Shown here: positions 18,475 through 28,282 of the stretch, in pieces
Numbering within the stretch: position 1 is the stretch's first letter
Layout of the letters: the number at the start of each line of letters is the position of its first letter
DNA from: Halomonas sp. 1513
Lineage (GTDB): Bacteria; Pseudomonadota; Gammaproteobacteria; Pseudomonadales; Halomonadaceae
DNA length: 64,000 nucleotides
Direction: 5' to 3'
Assembly: GCA_001971685.1 (NCBI GenBank)
Contig: CP019326.1
Coordinates: 3,100,001-3,164,000, forward strand
Translations under genes and position numbers: made by a program
Notes under the pieces: generated by a model
What the model was told of the DNA's origin: nothing
What the model saw: the letters and a program-made list of their open reading frames with translations, nothing else
Database searches by the model: none

Positions 18475-19749
18475 TCAGGTCGCGCTGCGGCCTGCCTGAT
18501 CTACGGACAGCGCATGAGACTGGAAGAAACGCAGCATTTCCTGGGTCGCATCGGGTCCTTTGGCATCCGTATGCGATCCGCGTGCATCGCCCCCTGACCA
18601 GGCATGGCCGGCCCCGTGGATGACCCACTGCTCGAGGCACAGCTGGCCATGCGCATCATGATGGAGAGTCTTGGTGTAGGCGTGGCCATTGGCGACCTGC
18701 CCCCGCTCCAGCGAGGTTCCGGCCCCTCGTGAGACGGCGTACTGTGCGGCAACGCGATCGGCATTGCTGGGATGCACCGTGGTGTCACGATCGCCGTGAA
18801 ATACCACGGCAGGCACCGTCGATGCCCAGGTGGAGGCGCCGGCCGATGAGGCGGCAGCCATGGGGCGTCCACCCTGCATCGCCGCCAAGGCATCGGGGAG
18901 GCTCTGGGCGACCGCGTGAGGCAGCCCCGAGTGCACGCCCACCGCCGCATAGAGGTCCGGATAGGTCATCGCCAGTGTGGTTGCCATGGCGCCACCCGCG
19001 GATAGGCCTGCGACATAGACTCGGCTGGCATCGAGCGCGTGGGTGTCGATGATCTGGCGGGTCATGCCGGCGAGGATCGCCGGCTCACCGCCGCCGCGCT
19101 GCTGGTCTTCGGCCTTGAACCAGTTCCAGCATTTGGAGCTGTTGGCGGTCATCGGCTGAGCAGGATAGAGCACGCAGAACTGCTGCTCTTCGGCCAGCCG
19201 GTTCATGCGGGTCCCAGCGGCGAAGTCATCCGGGTCCTGGGTGCAGCCATGCAGCATGACGACCAGCGGCAGTGCCTGGCCGTGATAGCCACCGGGCAGA
19301 TACAGCTTGTATTCACGCGTGCCGGCAGGGTGGCTAAAGCGACCGGCGGTGAACGCGCCGGGCTGCGCTATCTCGCTGGTGCTCAGCTCGGACCGGGCCA
19401 TGGATTCACGCATCTGGCGCCACGTGTCGCGCCATGCCGAAGGCATCCCGCCACCAGCGGTCCCCGCCGTGGCCTGTCGGGCATGGCCAAACGCCGTGAA
19501 CGGCGCCGCGCCCGCTGACGGCTCAGCGGTCGAGTGTCCCTCGGCAGACGCCGACGACACTTCCTCGTCAACGACTTCGCAGGTCCCGGTGAAGGTATTG
19601 CCTGCGGAGTAGGACGCATCCGGCGCGTGTTCGCTGCTGCCCGTACTCTTCCCGTCAGGCATGGCGCCCTGCAGGATAGCCATGGCCTCGTGCAGCTGCC
19701 CGGCGCGGGTGAGCCGCGTCGCTTCTTGCATTCGCTGTGCGTCGATCAT
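18475..19749 (-). CDS. PHB-depolymerase-family esterase
   Basis: A 424-residue alpha/beta hydrolase of the esterase PHB-depolymerase (LpqC, COG3509) family. The catalytic Ser lies in the lipase box GLSAGGAM, the acid in FHGDRDTTVHP and the His in GAGHAWSGG. The oxyanion strand is VVMLHGCTQDPDDF. There is no signal peptide; the N terminus has the EATRLTRAGQLHEA helix common to intracellular members, followed by a low-complexity linker (about 30-110). It could degrade stored poly-3-hydroxybutyrate or another ester such as a feruloyl or short polymer ester. It lies 23 bases behind a ribbon-helix-helix regulator gene and is very probably in its operon. Confidence 0.9.
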   Translation of the reverse strand: MIDAQRMQEATRLTRAGQLHEAMAILQGAMPDGKSTGSSEHAPDASYSAGNTFTGTCEVVDEEVSSASAEGHSTAEPSAGAAPFTAFGHARQATAGTAGGGMPSAWRDTWRQMRESMARSELSTSEIAQPGAFTAGRFSHPAGTREYKLYLPGGYHGQALPLVVMLHGCTQDPDDFAAGTRMNRLAEEQQFCVLYPAQPMTANSSKCWNWFKAEDQQRGGGEPAILAGMTRQIIDTHALDASRVYVAGLSAGGAMATTLAMTYPDLYAAVGVHSGLPHAVAQSLPDALAAMQGGRPMAAASSAGASTWASTVPAVVFHGDRDTTVHPSNADRVAAQYAVSRGAGTSLERGQVANGHAYTKTLHHDAHGQLCLEQWVIHGAGHAWSGGDARGSHTDAKGPDATQEMLRFFQSHALSVDQAGRSAT

Positions 19750-19772
19750 CTTCGATGTCCCTATTCGGTGCG

Positions 19773-20189
19773 TCAGTGGATTCGATCCGCCAGGGCCGTC
19801 TTGACCGCCTTGCTGGCATGCAGGGCTCCCAGCACGACCACCGATTCGATGGTGGCGCGGGCAAGCTCCGCTGATACGTCGTCGGCAATGCTGGCCATTC
19901 CCAGCACCTGAATCTGCAACATCTCTCCCGCTGCCTGCAGCGCCTCCAGGTCGCTGCGGCTGTAATGCTCGAGCCCCAACACGAAGGCCTTGCGCGTCAC
20001 GGTGTCCCTGACCACTTCGGCATGGGTCGCCAGCTGGTTGCGGATAGCGGTACGGATCAGGTCGGTGCGATTGGAGTAGAAGCCTTCCTGGACCAGCAGG
20101 TCGATCTGCCCCAGGTCGACGACCCCCAGGTTGATGGTGATCTTCTCGCTCGAGTCGCCGCCCTTGCGGCGAAGTTCGTGCACGCTCAT
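19773..20189 (-). CDS. CopG/ribbon-helix-helix transcriptional regulator
   Basis: A 138-residue regulator. Residues about 12-50 form an RHH motif (EKITINLGVVDLGQIDLLVQ strand-helix, then YSNRTDLIRTAIRNQL helix 2) followed by a helical C-terminal region that may sense a ligand. The ATG at 20189 has GAGG eight bases upstream; in-frame ATGs at 20210 and 20237 lack a site. The promoter contains a 9-bp-arm palindrome overlapping the -10, so autoregulation is likely. The downstream esterase is the probable target. It resembles larger CopG regulators found beside PHB-depolymerase genes rather than plasmid antitoxins; no toxin gene is adjacent. Confidence 0.85.
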   Translation of the reverse strand: MSVHELRRKGGDSSEKITINLGVVDLGQIDLLVQEGFYSNRTDLIRTAIRNQLATHAEVVRDTVTRKAFVLGLEHYSRSDLEALQAAGEMLQIQVLGMASIADDVSAELARATIESVVVLGALHASKAVKTALADRIH

Positions 20190-20258
20190 GTGCGTTACCT
20201 CGTTATCCATACAGCAGGCTCCGCGCCCACCATCCAAATGGAAGCTAATGGGAATCCA

Positions 20259-20307
20259 TATACCATCTGTACGGATGGTATAATAGACCTTCTCGGCAGC
20301 TAGTCAA
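20259..20307 (-). promoter_or_regulatory. Promoter and palindromic operator of the RHH-esterase operon
   Basis: Reading the minus strand, TTGACT (20302-20307) and TATTAT (20280-20285) are spaced by 16 bases. The inverted repeat TATACCATC / GATGGTATA (20259-20267 and 20274-20282, six-base spacer) covers the end of the -10 and the expected start site, so a bound repressor would block transcription. RHH proteins typically bind such two-fold-symmetric sites. Confidence 0.7.
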
Positions 20308-20316
20308 CGCTCGGAC

Positions 20317-20341
20317 AAAAAAAAGCCCGCCGATGGCAGGC
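20317..20341 (-). terminator. Terminator behind the DUF1989 gene
   Basis: On the minus strand a 7-bp GC stem (20335-20341 with 20325-20331, one G-T pair) with a 3-base loop is followed by eight T residues. Confidence 0.85.
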
Positions 20342-20368
20342 CTCTCTACGCGGTGTCAGCAGGATGCT

Positions 20369-21235
20369 TTACAGGCCGCGCTGACGCTTCTCCTGCGCCC
20401 AGTCGATGGCGGGGCCGCGCATGCCGTGGCCGCCGCGATAGGGGGCATACTGCGGCGGCTGCCAACCGTTGAGCAAAGCCGGATCGAGGCGATACACCTC
20501 GACACCGATGGGCTGGCAGGTGCTCAGCGGGTCCTTGGCGTTGGGGCCCCACAGATCCACCGATAGATCGCCGCCGGGGCAGCACGACAGCGCGCAGAGC
20601 AGGTCGATCTCGGCGAAGAACTCGATATAGTCGCCTTCGCGTGCCGGGCAGGCCTTCATGAAGTACTGGTCGTCCTCGTTGAGGCCGGTGCACTGGAAGA
20701 CGTTGAGCACGTCGTGGACGTCGAACTCGGTGAGCCCGAAAGGCGCCACCGCGCGCACCAGATTCGAATGGCAGTGGTGGTCGAAGTCCTCGCCGGTGAG
20801 CAGCTTGTTGACGTAGGGGTCGCAGCGCGTGCCGAGCAGGTCGTGGACCCGGCCACCGTCGTCATCGACGCCGTAGCCCTCCAGCGTATCGGCGATGATG
20901 GTGGCCATCGGCCGCAGGTAGGGCAGCGTCGACCACAGCCGGTCGAAGGTCGAAACGTGGGCGCGCTGCAGCTGACGCGTCCGCGAGGCCCAGAAGCGCT
21001 CGCGGGGGTTGTGCAGGCTCCAGAGATTGAAGTCGCCGACCTGGGGGCCATGCAGCGTCGACAGGCGCAGCACGTGTCCGGCCGGCACCGTCCAGGCCAG
21101 TCCGTCGCGCAGCGGCACCACGTGCTGTGCGATGCGCTCACGGTCGGCGGGATCACATAGCCGCGAGTAGAAATCGCGATCCACGTCGAGTACCGACCCC
21201 TTGCTTGCCTGATAGGCGGCAGACACCTTGGCCAT
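20369..21235 (-). CDS. DUF1989 (urea carboxylase-associated type) protein
   Basis: A 288-residue soluble protein of the DUF1989 family. Landmarks are PLRDGLAWTVPAGHVLRL, QVGDFNLW, the HHCHSNL metal-binding-like cluster and the Cys pair in ALSCCPGGDLS. DUF1989 includes the subunits of carboxyguanidine deiminase (formerly urea-carboxylase-associated proteins), so a deiminase or amidohydrolase role is plausible. However, no urea or guanidine carboxylase gene is nearby and only one DUF1989 gene is present. A GAGGAG site precedes the ATG. The gene lies 36 bases behind a BCCT transporter gene on the same strand and ends in a clear terminator, so the pair forms an operon. Confidence 0.85.
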   Translation of the reverse strand: MAKVSAAYQASKGSVLDVDRDFYSRLCDPADRERIAQHVVPLRDGLAWTVPAGHVLRLSTLHGPQVGDFNLWSLHNPRERFWASRTRQLQRAHVSTFDRLWSTLPYLRPMATIIADTLEGYGVDDDGGRVHDLLGTRCDPYVNKLLTGEDFDHHCHSNLVRAVAPFGLTEFDVHDVLNVFQCTGLNEDDQYFMKACPAREGDYIEFFAEIDLLCALSCCPGGDLSVDLWGPNAKDPLSTCQPIGVEVYRLDPALLNGWQPPQYAPYRGGHGMRGPAIDWAQEKRQRGL

Positions 21236-21271
21236 GCATTTCTCCTCGTCATGTCACTGCCGGCGGCAGCG

Positions 21272-22882
21272 CTACATCTGGTCCGGGCGCGGCGGCGTGC
21301 CGATCCTGGGCTGGCTGATATCCTCGGAGGATAGCCCGCGGAACAGCGCGAAGATCATGGCAAACACCATGATGAAGATCGGCAGTCCGATCACCGTGAT
21401 CACCTGCTGCAGCGCCTCGAGGCCCGCTTCGCCGGCGAGCACGATCAGCATCGCCGCCACGACGCCCTCGGACACCCCCCAGAACACGCGCTGGCGCACC
21501 GGCCCCTGGCCGGCATCACCGGTGCACAGCATGTCGACCACCAGCGACGCCGAGTCCGATGAGGTGGCAAAGAAGATCGCCACGATCACCACCGCCAGTC
21601 CCTGGATCAGCGTGGTGGCCGGAAAGTGCTCGAAGAAGGCGAACATCGCCAGCGGCACGCTCTCGGCCACCGCCGCCGACATCACCCCCGCCTGGTCGCC
21701 CAGCGCCTCGCGGGCGGCACTGCCGATACCGTCGATCTCCATCGCCGACCAGCCGAAGATGGCGAACCACACCAGGGTGAACAGCGACGGCGCGAACAGC
21801 ACGCCGAGCACGAACTCGCGAATGGTGCGGCCCTTGGATATACGCGCCACGAAGATGCCGATGAACGGCGACCATGTCACCGTCCAGGCCCAGTAGAACA
21901 CCGTCCAGTTGCCCTGCCAGCCCCAGCTGCCGCCCTCGCGGGTGTACTGGGCCAGGGTGTCATTCCAGAACGCCATGGGCACGATATTGGACACGTAGAT
22001 ACCCAGCGTCTCGACGATCCCGCGCAGCAGGAACACCGTGGAGCCGGTGAGCAGCACGAACAGCATCAGGCCGGTGGCCATGCCGATATTGATGTTGGAA
22101 AGGATCTTCACGCCCTTGTCGAGCCCGGCGACGATCGAGCCCACGGCCACCGCGGTCAATACGATGATGATCAGAACCTTGACCGTGACGCTATCCGGCA
22201 CGCCCATCAGCTCCGACAGGCCGGCGTTGATCTGCGAGGTGCCCAGGCCGATCGACACCGCCACCCCGAACAGGGTGCCGAGCACCGCGAAGACGTCGAT
22301 GGTCTTGCCCAGCGGCCCATAGACCCGCTCCTTGAGCAGCGGGTAGAACACCGAGCTGACCCGCATCGGCAGGCCGTGGCGATGGATGAAGTAGGCAAAG
22401 GCCAGCCCCGGCAGGGTGAAGATGGTCCAGGTATGCAGGCCCAGGTGATAGAGCGAGAAGCCGATCGCCTCCTGGGAGGCCGCCACCGAGTGTGGCTCGA
22501 TGTCGCCGTGGGGCGGATTGGAAAAGTGAAAGATCGGCTCGGCCACGCCCCAGAACATCAACACGGTGCCGATACCGCCGGCAAACAGCATGGAGAACCA
22601 GGAGACGTTGCCATACTCAGGCCTTTCATCCTCGCGGCCTAGGCGTATCTGGCCATAGCGGCTCATCGCCACCCACAGCAGAAACAGCAGCCAGGCGTTC
22701 ACCCCCATGATGAAGAACCAGCCGAGGTTGGTGACCACCCACTCGCGGCCGCTGGCAAACACATCTCGGATGGTTTCCGGGGCGATCAGCAGCGCCAGCA
22801 GAAAGAGCACCATCAATCCTGCCGAGGTGAAGAAGATGGTCGGTTCGGTGCGCAGCCCGAGTCGCTTGGCTAGCTTATCCAT
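21272..22882 (-). CDS. BCCT-family transporter (betaine/choline/carnitine type)
   Basis: A 536-residue inner-membrane carrier with twelve predicted helices. BCCT markers are intact: GGIGTVLMFWGVAEPIFHF in the helix 3 region and the Trp-rich substrate segment around WAWTVTWSPF followed by ISKGRTIREF. The C-terminal tail is short, unlike osmo-regulated BetP-type carriers, which favours a catabolic uptake role. The ATG at 22882 is used because MDKLAKRLGL leads directly into helix 1; twelve more codons are open upstream. The DUF1989 gene follows in the same operon. Substrate: a quaternary or guanidino/amidino amine is likely; choline versus carnitine cannot be distinguished. Confidence 0.92.
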   Translation of the reverse strand: MDKLAKRLGLRTEPTIFFTSAGLMVLFLLALLIAPETIRDVFASGREWVVTNLGWFFIMGVNAWLLFLLWVAMSRYGQIRLGREDERPEYGNVSWFSMLFAGGIGTVLMFWGVAEPIFHFSNPPHGDIEPHSVAASQEAIGFSLYHLGLHTWTIFTLPGLAFAYFIHRHGLPMRVSSVFYPLLKERVYGPLGKTIDVFAVLGTLFGVAVSIGLGTSQINAGLSELMGVPDSVTVKVLIIIVLTAVAVGSIVAGLDKGVKILSNINIGMATGLMLFVLLTGSTVFLLRGIVETLGIYVSNIVPMAFWNDTLAQYTREGGSWGWQGNWTVFYWAWTVTWSPFIGIFVARISKGRTIREFVLGVLFAPSLFTLVWFAIFGWSAMEIDGIGSAAREALGDQAGVMSAAVAESVPLAMFAFFEHFPATTLIQGLAVVIVAIFFATSSDSASLVVDMLCTGDAGQGPVRQRVFWGVSEGVVAAMLIVLAGEAGLEALQQVITVIGLPIFIMVFAMIFALFRGLSSEDISQPRIGTPPRPDQM

Positions 22883-22999
22883 AGTGGCCCCTGCTCCTGG
22901 TGGCGGAATGTCGCGCATCCCGGTGGCATTCGCTTCTCAGCCTAGCAGCTAGCGATGGTCACACCGCTCAGCGACACCGCAGGTCATTCAACGCCCACG

Positions 23000-23025
23000 A
23001 AAAAAGGCACCCGAAGGTGCCTTTT
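23000..23025 (-). terminator. Terminator of the sdh-suc array
   Basis: GGCACC at 23006-23011 pairs with GGTGCC at 23016-23021. On the minus strand the loop is TTCG, a stabilising tetraloop, and the stem is followed by six T residues, 27 bases behind the sucD stop. The plus strand also has a T-run, so it may work in both directions. Confidence 0.9.
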
Positions 23026-23051
23026 AACGTGCCGAAGAGGCAGCGACCGAG

Positions 23052-23924
23052 TTACCAGCCGGTCACCTGCTTCAGGGCGTCGCCGATCTCGGCCAGCGAA
23101 CGCACGGTCTTGACCCCGGCGTCCTCGAGGGCGGCGAACTTCTCGTCCGCGGTGCCCTTGCCGCCGGAGATGATCGCACCGGCGTGGCCCATGCGCTTGC
23201 CCGGAGGCGCGGTCACGCCGGCGATGTAGGAGACCACCGGCTTGGAGACGTTGGCCTTGATGTAGGCCGCGGCCTCTTCCTCGGCGGTGCCGCCGATCTC
23301 GCCGATCATCACGATCGCCTCGGTCTGCGGGTCCTTCTCGAACATCTCCAGGATGTCGATGAAGTTGGAGCCCGGGATCGGGTCGCCGCCGATGCCCACG
23401 CAGGTCGACTGGCCGAAGCCGTGGTCGGTGGTCTGCTTGACCGCTTCATAGGTCAGCGTGCCGGAGCGTGACACGATGCCGACGCGGCCGGGCTGGTGGA
23501 TATGCCCCGGCATGATGCCGATCTTGCACTCGCCCGGGGTGATCACGCCGGGGCAGTTGGGGCCGATCAGGCGCACGCCCAGCTCGTCACACTTGACCTT
23601 GGCGTCGAGCATGTCGAGGGTCGCGATGCCTTCGGTGATGCACACGATCAGCTTGATGCCGGCATTGGCGGCTTCGAGGATCGAGTCCTTGCAGAACGGC
23701 GCCGGCACGTAGATCACGCTGGCCTCGGCGCCGGTCTTCTCGACCGCTTCCTTGACGGTGTTGAACACCGGCAGGCCGAGATGCTCCTGGCCTCCCTTAC
23801 CCGGGGTCACACCGCCGACCATCTGCGTACCGTAGGCAATCGCCTGCTCGGAGTGGAACGTACCTTGGCCACCGGTGAAGCCCTGGCAGATGACCTTGGT
23901 GTTCTTGTCGATCAGGATGCTCAT
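23052..23924 (-). CDS. sucD: Succinyl-CoA synthetase subunit alpha
   Basis: A 290-residue TCA-cycle subunit that binds CoA and carries the phosphohistidine. The CoA-binding Rossmann part opens [20 protein letters not shown]. The active-site His is in [17 protein letters not shown], and [16 protein letters not shown] is the family signature. Length equals E. coli SucD (289) within one residue. The start overlaps the sucC stop in a TAATG junction, so translation is coupled and subunits are made 1:1. It is the last gene of the array and ends in a UUCG-loop terminator. Confidence 0.97.
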   Translation of the reverse strand: MSILIDKNTKVICQGFTGGQGTFHSEQAIAYGTQMVGGVTPGKGGQEHLGLPVFNTVKEAVEKTGAEASVIYVPAPFCKDSILEAANAGIKLIVCITEGIATLDMLDAKVKCDELGVRLIGPNCPGVITPGECKIGIMPGHIHQPGRVGIVSRSGTLTYEAVKQTTDHGFGQSTCVGIGGDPIPGSNFIDILEMFEKDPQTEAIVMIGEIGGTAEEEAAAYIKANVSKPVVSYIAGVTAPPGKRMGHAGAIISGGKGTADEKFAALEDAGVKTVRSLAEIGDALKQVTGW

Positions 23925-25090
23925 TACTTGCCCTCCGCCGCGTTAACGACCTGCTGAGCCGCGTCGGTCAGACTGGTAGCCGCGATGATATTCAGACCGC
24001 TAGACGCGAGTTTCTCCGTACCTAGCTCGGCGTTGTTGCCTTCCAGGCGCACGACGACCGGCACGTTGACACCGACCTGCTCGACGGCACCGATGATGCC
24101 TTCGGCAATCATGTCGCAGCGCACGATGCCGCCGAAGATGTTGACCAGTACGGCCTTGACGTTATCGTCAGACAGAATGATCTTGAACGCCTCGGCGACC
24201 CGCTCCTTGGTGGCACCGCCGCCGACGTCGAGGAAGTTGGCCGGCTTGCCGCCGCTCAGGTTGACGATGTCCATGGTGCCCATGGCCAGGCCGGCACCGT
24301 TGACCATGCAGCCGATGTTGCCATCCAGCGCCACGTAGTTGAGTTCCCACTTGGCGGCGTCGGCTTCGCGCTGGTCTTCCTGAGACGGGTCACGCATCGC
24401 CTGCAGGTCCGGGTGACGGTACAGCGCGTTGCTGTCCAGCCCCAGCTTGGCGTCGAGGCAGTGCAGGTTGCCTTCGTCGGTGATCACCAGCGGGTTGATC
24501 TCGAGCAGCGCCAGGTCCTTGTCGTGGAACAGCTTGGACAAGCCCAGGAAGATCTTGGTGAACTGCTTGATCTGGTCGCCCTTGAGGCCCAGGGCGAAGG
24601 CCAGCTCACGGGCCTGGTACGGCTGCGCGCCGACCAGCGGATCGATCTCGGCCTTGAGGATCTTCTCGGGTGTCTCCTCGGCGACCTTCTCGATCTCTAC
24701 ACCGCCTTCGGTGGAGGCCATGAAGACCACACGGCGGGTAGTGCGGTCGACCACCGCACCCAGATACAGCTCATCGGCGATATCGGTGCAGGTCTCAACC
24801 AGAATCTTGGCTACCGGCTGGCCGTGTTCGTCGGTCTGGAAGGTCACCAGGTTCTTGCCCAGCCACTGCTCGGCAAAGGCCTTGGCCTCGGCCGGATCCT
24901 TGATCAGCTTGACGCCGCCGGCTTTGCCGCGACCACCGGCATGCACCTGGGCCTTGACCACCCACATGTCGCCGCCGATCTTCTTGCATGCTTCTGCTGC
25001 TTCTTCGGGAGTGTCCACTGCAAAACTCTTGGACACCGGCAGACCATAGTCGGCAAACAGCTGCTTGCCTTGATACTCGTGAAGGTTCAT
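23924..25090 (-). CDS. sucC: Succinyl-CoA synthetase subunit beta (ADP-forming)
   Basis: A 388-residue subunit, the same length as E. coli SucC, that binds the nucleotide through an ATP-grasp fold and completes succinyl-CoA to succinate plus ATP. It opens [20 protein letters not shown] and contains [19 protein letters not shown] (ATP-grasp) and [16 protein letters not shown] near the C terminus. The frame is open 16 codons upstream, but the conserved N terminus begins at the ATG at 25090. It follows lpdA after a 140-bp gap that holds two hairpins, and overlaps sucD by one base. Confidence 0.97.
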   Translation of the reverse strand: MNLHEYQGKQLFADYGLPVSKSFAVDTPEEAAEACKKIGGDMWVVKAQVHAGGRGKAGGVKLIKDPAEAKAFAEQWLGKNLVTFQTDEHGQPVAKILVETCTDIADELYLGAVVDRTTRRVVFMASTEGGVEIEKVAEETPEKILKAEIDPLVGAQPYQARELAFALGLKGDQIKQFTKIFLGLSKLFHDKDLALLEINPLVITDEGNLHCLDAKLGLDSNALYRHPDLQAMRDPSQEDQREADAAKWELNYVALDGNIGCMVNGAGLAMGTMDIVNLSGGKPANFLDVGGGATKERVAEAFKIILSDDNVKAVLVNIFGGIVRCDMIAEGIIGAVEQVGVNVPVVVRLEGNNAELGTEKLASSGLNIIAATSLTDAAQQVVNAAEGK

Positions 25091-25176
25091 CGATTCATGC
25101 CATTGGTTGCATGTGACTCGAACGATGACCGCGGACACTCATCTTGGCGAAGTGCGTTCCCGGGTCACCCCCGTCT

Positions 25177-25222
25177 GCTTCCGGTACGTCGCCGGAAGCA
25201 ATGCGCCGCCCTCAGGCGGCGC
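25177..25222 (-). terminator. Two tandem hairpins between lpdA and sucC
   Basis: GCTTCCGG / CCGGAAGC (25177-25184 and 25192-25199) and GCGCCGCC / GGCGGCGC (25203-25210 and 25215-25222) are both perfect 8-bp stems three bases apart. Neither has a good T-run on the minus strand. They may attenuate read-through or protect the 3' end of the upstream sucAB-lpdA message. Confidence 0.55.
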
Positions 25223-25230
25223 TTGTTGTC

Positions 25231-26712
<1,482 letters not shown>

Positions 26713-28242
26713 TTACACGTCGAGCAGCAGACGTGCCGGATCCTCGAGCAGTTCCTTGATGGTCACCAGGAACTGCACCGCGTCCTTGCCATCGATCATG
26801 CGGTGGTCATAGGAGAGCGCCAGGTACATCATCGGGCGGATCTCGACCTTGCCGTTGACCGCCATGGGGCGTTCCTGGATCTTGTGCATACCCAGGATAG
26901 CGGTCTGCGGCGGATTCAGAATCGGCGTCGACATCAGCGAGCCGAAGATGCCGCCGTTGGTAATGGTGAAGGTGCCGCCCTGCATCTCGTCGATGCCCAG
27001 CTTGCCGTCGCGGGCACGCTTACCGAAGTCGACGATGGTCTTCTCGACGTCGGCGATCTTCATGCTGTCGGTGTCACGCAGTACCGGGACCACCAGACCG
27101 CGCTCGGTGGAGACCGCCACGCCGATGTCCTGGTAGCCGTGGTAGACGATATCGCTGCCGTCGATGGAGGCGTTGACATCGGGGAAGCGCTTGAGTGCCT
27201 CGGAGGCCGCCTTGACGAAGAAGCCCATGAAACCGAGCTTGGTGTCGTGGGCCTTGAGGAAGGTGTCCTTGTACTGCGCGCGCAGGTCCATCACCGCGCC
27301 CATGTCGACCTCGTTATAGGTGGTCAGCATGGCGGCGGTCTGCTGGGCCTGAACCAGCCGCTTGGCGATGGTCTGGCGCAGGCGGCTCATCGGCACGCGC
27401 TTCTCGGGGCGCTCGCCTTCGACGACCGGTGCCACGGGGGCGGCCTGCTTGGGTGCGCTGGCCGGCTTGGCGGCCTTCTTCGCGGAGCCCTCCTTCACGG
27501 CCTTCTGGACGTCCTCCTTGAGGATGCGCCCGCCCTTGCCGGTACCCTCGATCTTGCTGACCTCGAGGTCATGCTCGGCGACCAGCTTGCGCGCCGCCGG
27601 GGCGAGGATCTTGTCACCGACCTTCTCGTCGCCGTCGTCACCCGACGCAGCACTCTCTGCCGGCGCCGCCTCGCTGCCAGCGCCATCACCTTCGCTGAAG
27701 ATCGCCAGCACCTGCTCGGAAGCAACCTGGCTACCCTCTTCGGCCTTGATCTCGGCGAGGGCACCGTCGGCCGGCGCCACCACCTCGAGGACCACCTTGT
27801 CGGTCTCGATCTCGGCCAGCACCTCGTCGCGCTTGACCGCTTCGCCGACCTGCTTGTTCCAGCTGGCCACGGTGCCTTCCTGGATCGACTCGGGGAAGGT
27901 CGGCGCCTTGACGTCGTGCTGCTGGCCGCTGGCGGCGGGCTTGGGAGCCTCGGCCTTGGCGTCGTCGGCTTTGCCACCCTTGTCGGCAGCCTTGGCCTTG
28001 TCGCCGGCCGCGCCAAGAATGCCCAGCACCTGCTCGGACTGAACGGTGTCGCCTTCCTCGGCGTTGATTTCGCTCAGCGTGCCGGCTTCCGGCGCCACCA
28101 CTTCGAGCACCACCTTGTCGGTCTCGATTTCGACGATCAATTCGTCGCGCTCAACGCTATCGCCGGGCTGCTTGTGCCAGGCCGCCACGCTGCCTTCGGC
28201 AACGGACTCTGGAAAGGTTGGCGCTTTGATCTCGGTAGCCAT
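26713..28242 (-). CDS. sucB: 2-Oxoglutarate dehydrogenase E2 (succinyltransferase), two lipoyl domains
   Basis: A 509-residue dihydrolipoyl succinyltransferase, the core of the 2-oxoglutarate dehydrogenase complex. Two lipoyl domains are present, with [12 protein letters not shown] repeated and lipoyl lysines at Lys43 and Lys149. They are joined by Ala/Lys/Asp-rich linkers. The peripheral-subunit-binding domain follows (about 210-246, [20 protein letters not shown]), then the catalytic domain with the active His in [12 protein letters not shown]. coli and Pseudomonas SucB are about 405 residues with one lipoyl domain, so this protein has one extra. The ATG at 28242 has an AAGGAAA site; sucA ends 40 bases upstream. 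Confidence 0.96.
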   Translation of the reverse strand: MATEIKAPTFPESVAEGSVAAWHKQPGDSVERDELIVEIETDKVVLEVVAPEAGTLSEINAEEGDTVQSEQVLGILGAAGDKAKAADKGGKADDAKAEAPKPAASGQQHDVKAPTFPESIQEGTVASWNKQVGEAVKRDEVLAEIETDKVVLEVVAPADGALAEIKAEEGSQVASEQVLAIFSEGDGAGSEAAPAESAASGDDGDEKVGDKILAPAARKLVAEHDLEVSKIEGTGKGGRILKEDVQKAVKEGSAKKAAKPASAPKQAAPVAPVVEGERPEKRVPMSRLRQTIAKRLVQAQQTAAMLTTYNEVDMGAVMDLRAQYKDTFLKAHDTKLGFMGFFVKAASEALKRFPDVNASIDGSDIVYHGYQDIGVAVSTERGLVVPVLRDTDSMKIADVEKTIVDFGKRARDGKLGIDEMQGGTFTITNGGIFGSLMSTPILNPPQTAILGMHKIQERPMAVNGKVEIRPMMYLALSYDHRMIDGKDAVQFLVTIKELLEDPARLLLDV

Positions 28243-28282
28243 GTCGTTTCCTTGTGTGTTCTCTCTCGTCCGGCAGGACGCC

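Noticed and set aside
19773..20189. RHH protein as the antitoxin of a toxin-antitoxin pair
   Set aside because: At 138 residues it is longer than typical antitoxins, and the downstream gene is an intact esterase, not a toxin.
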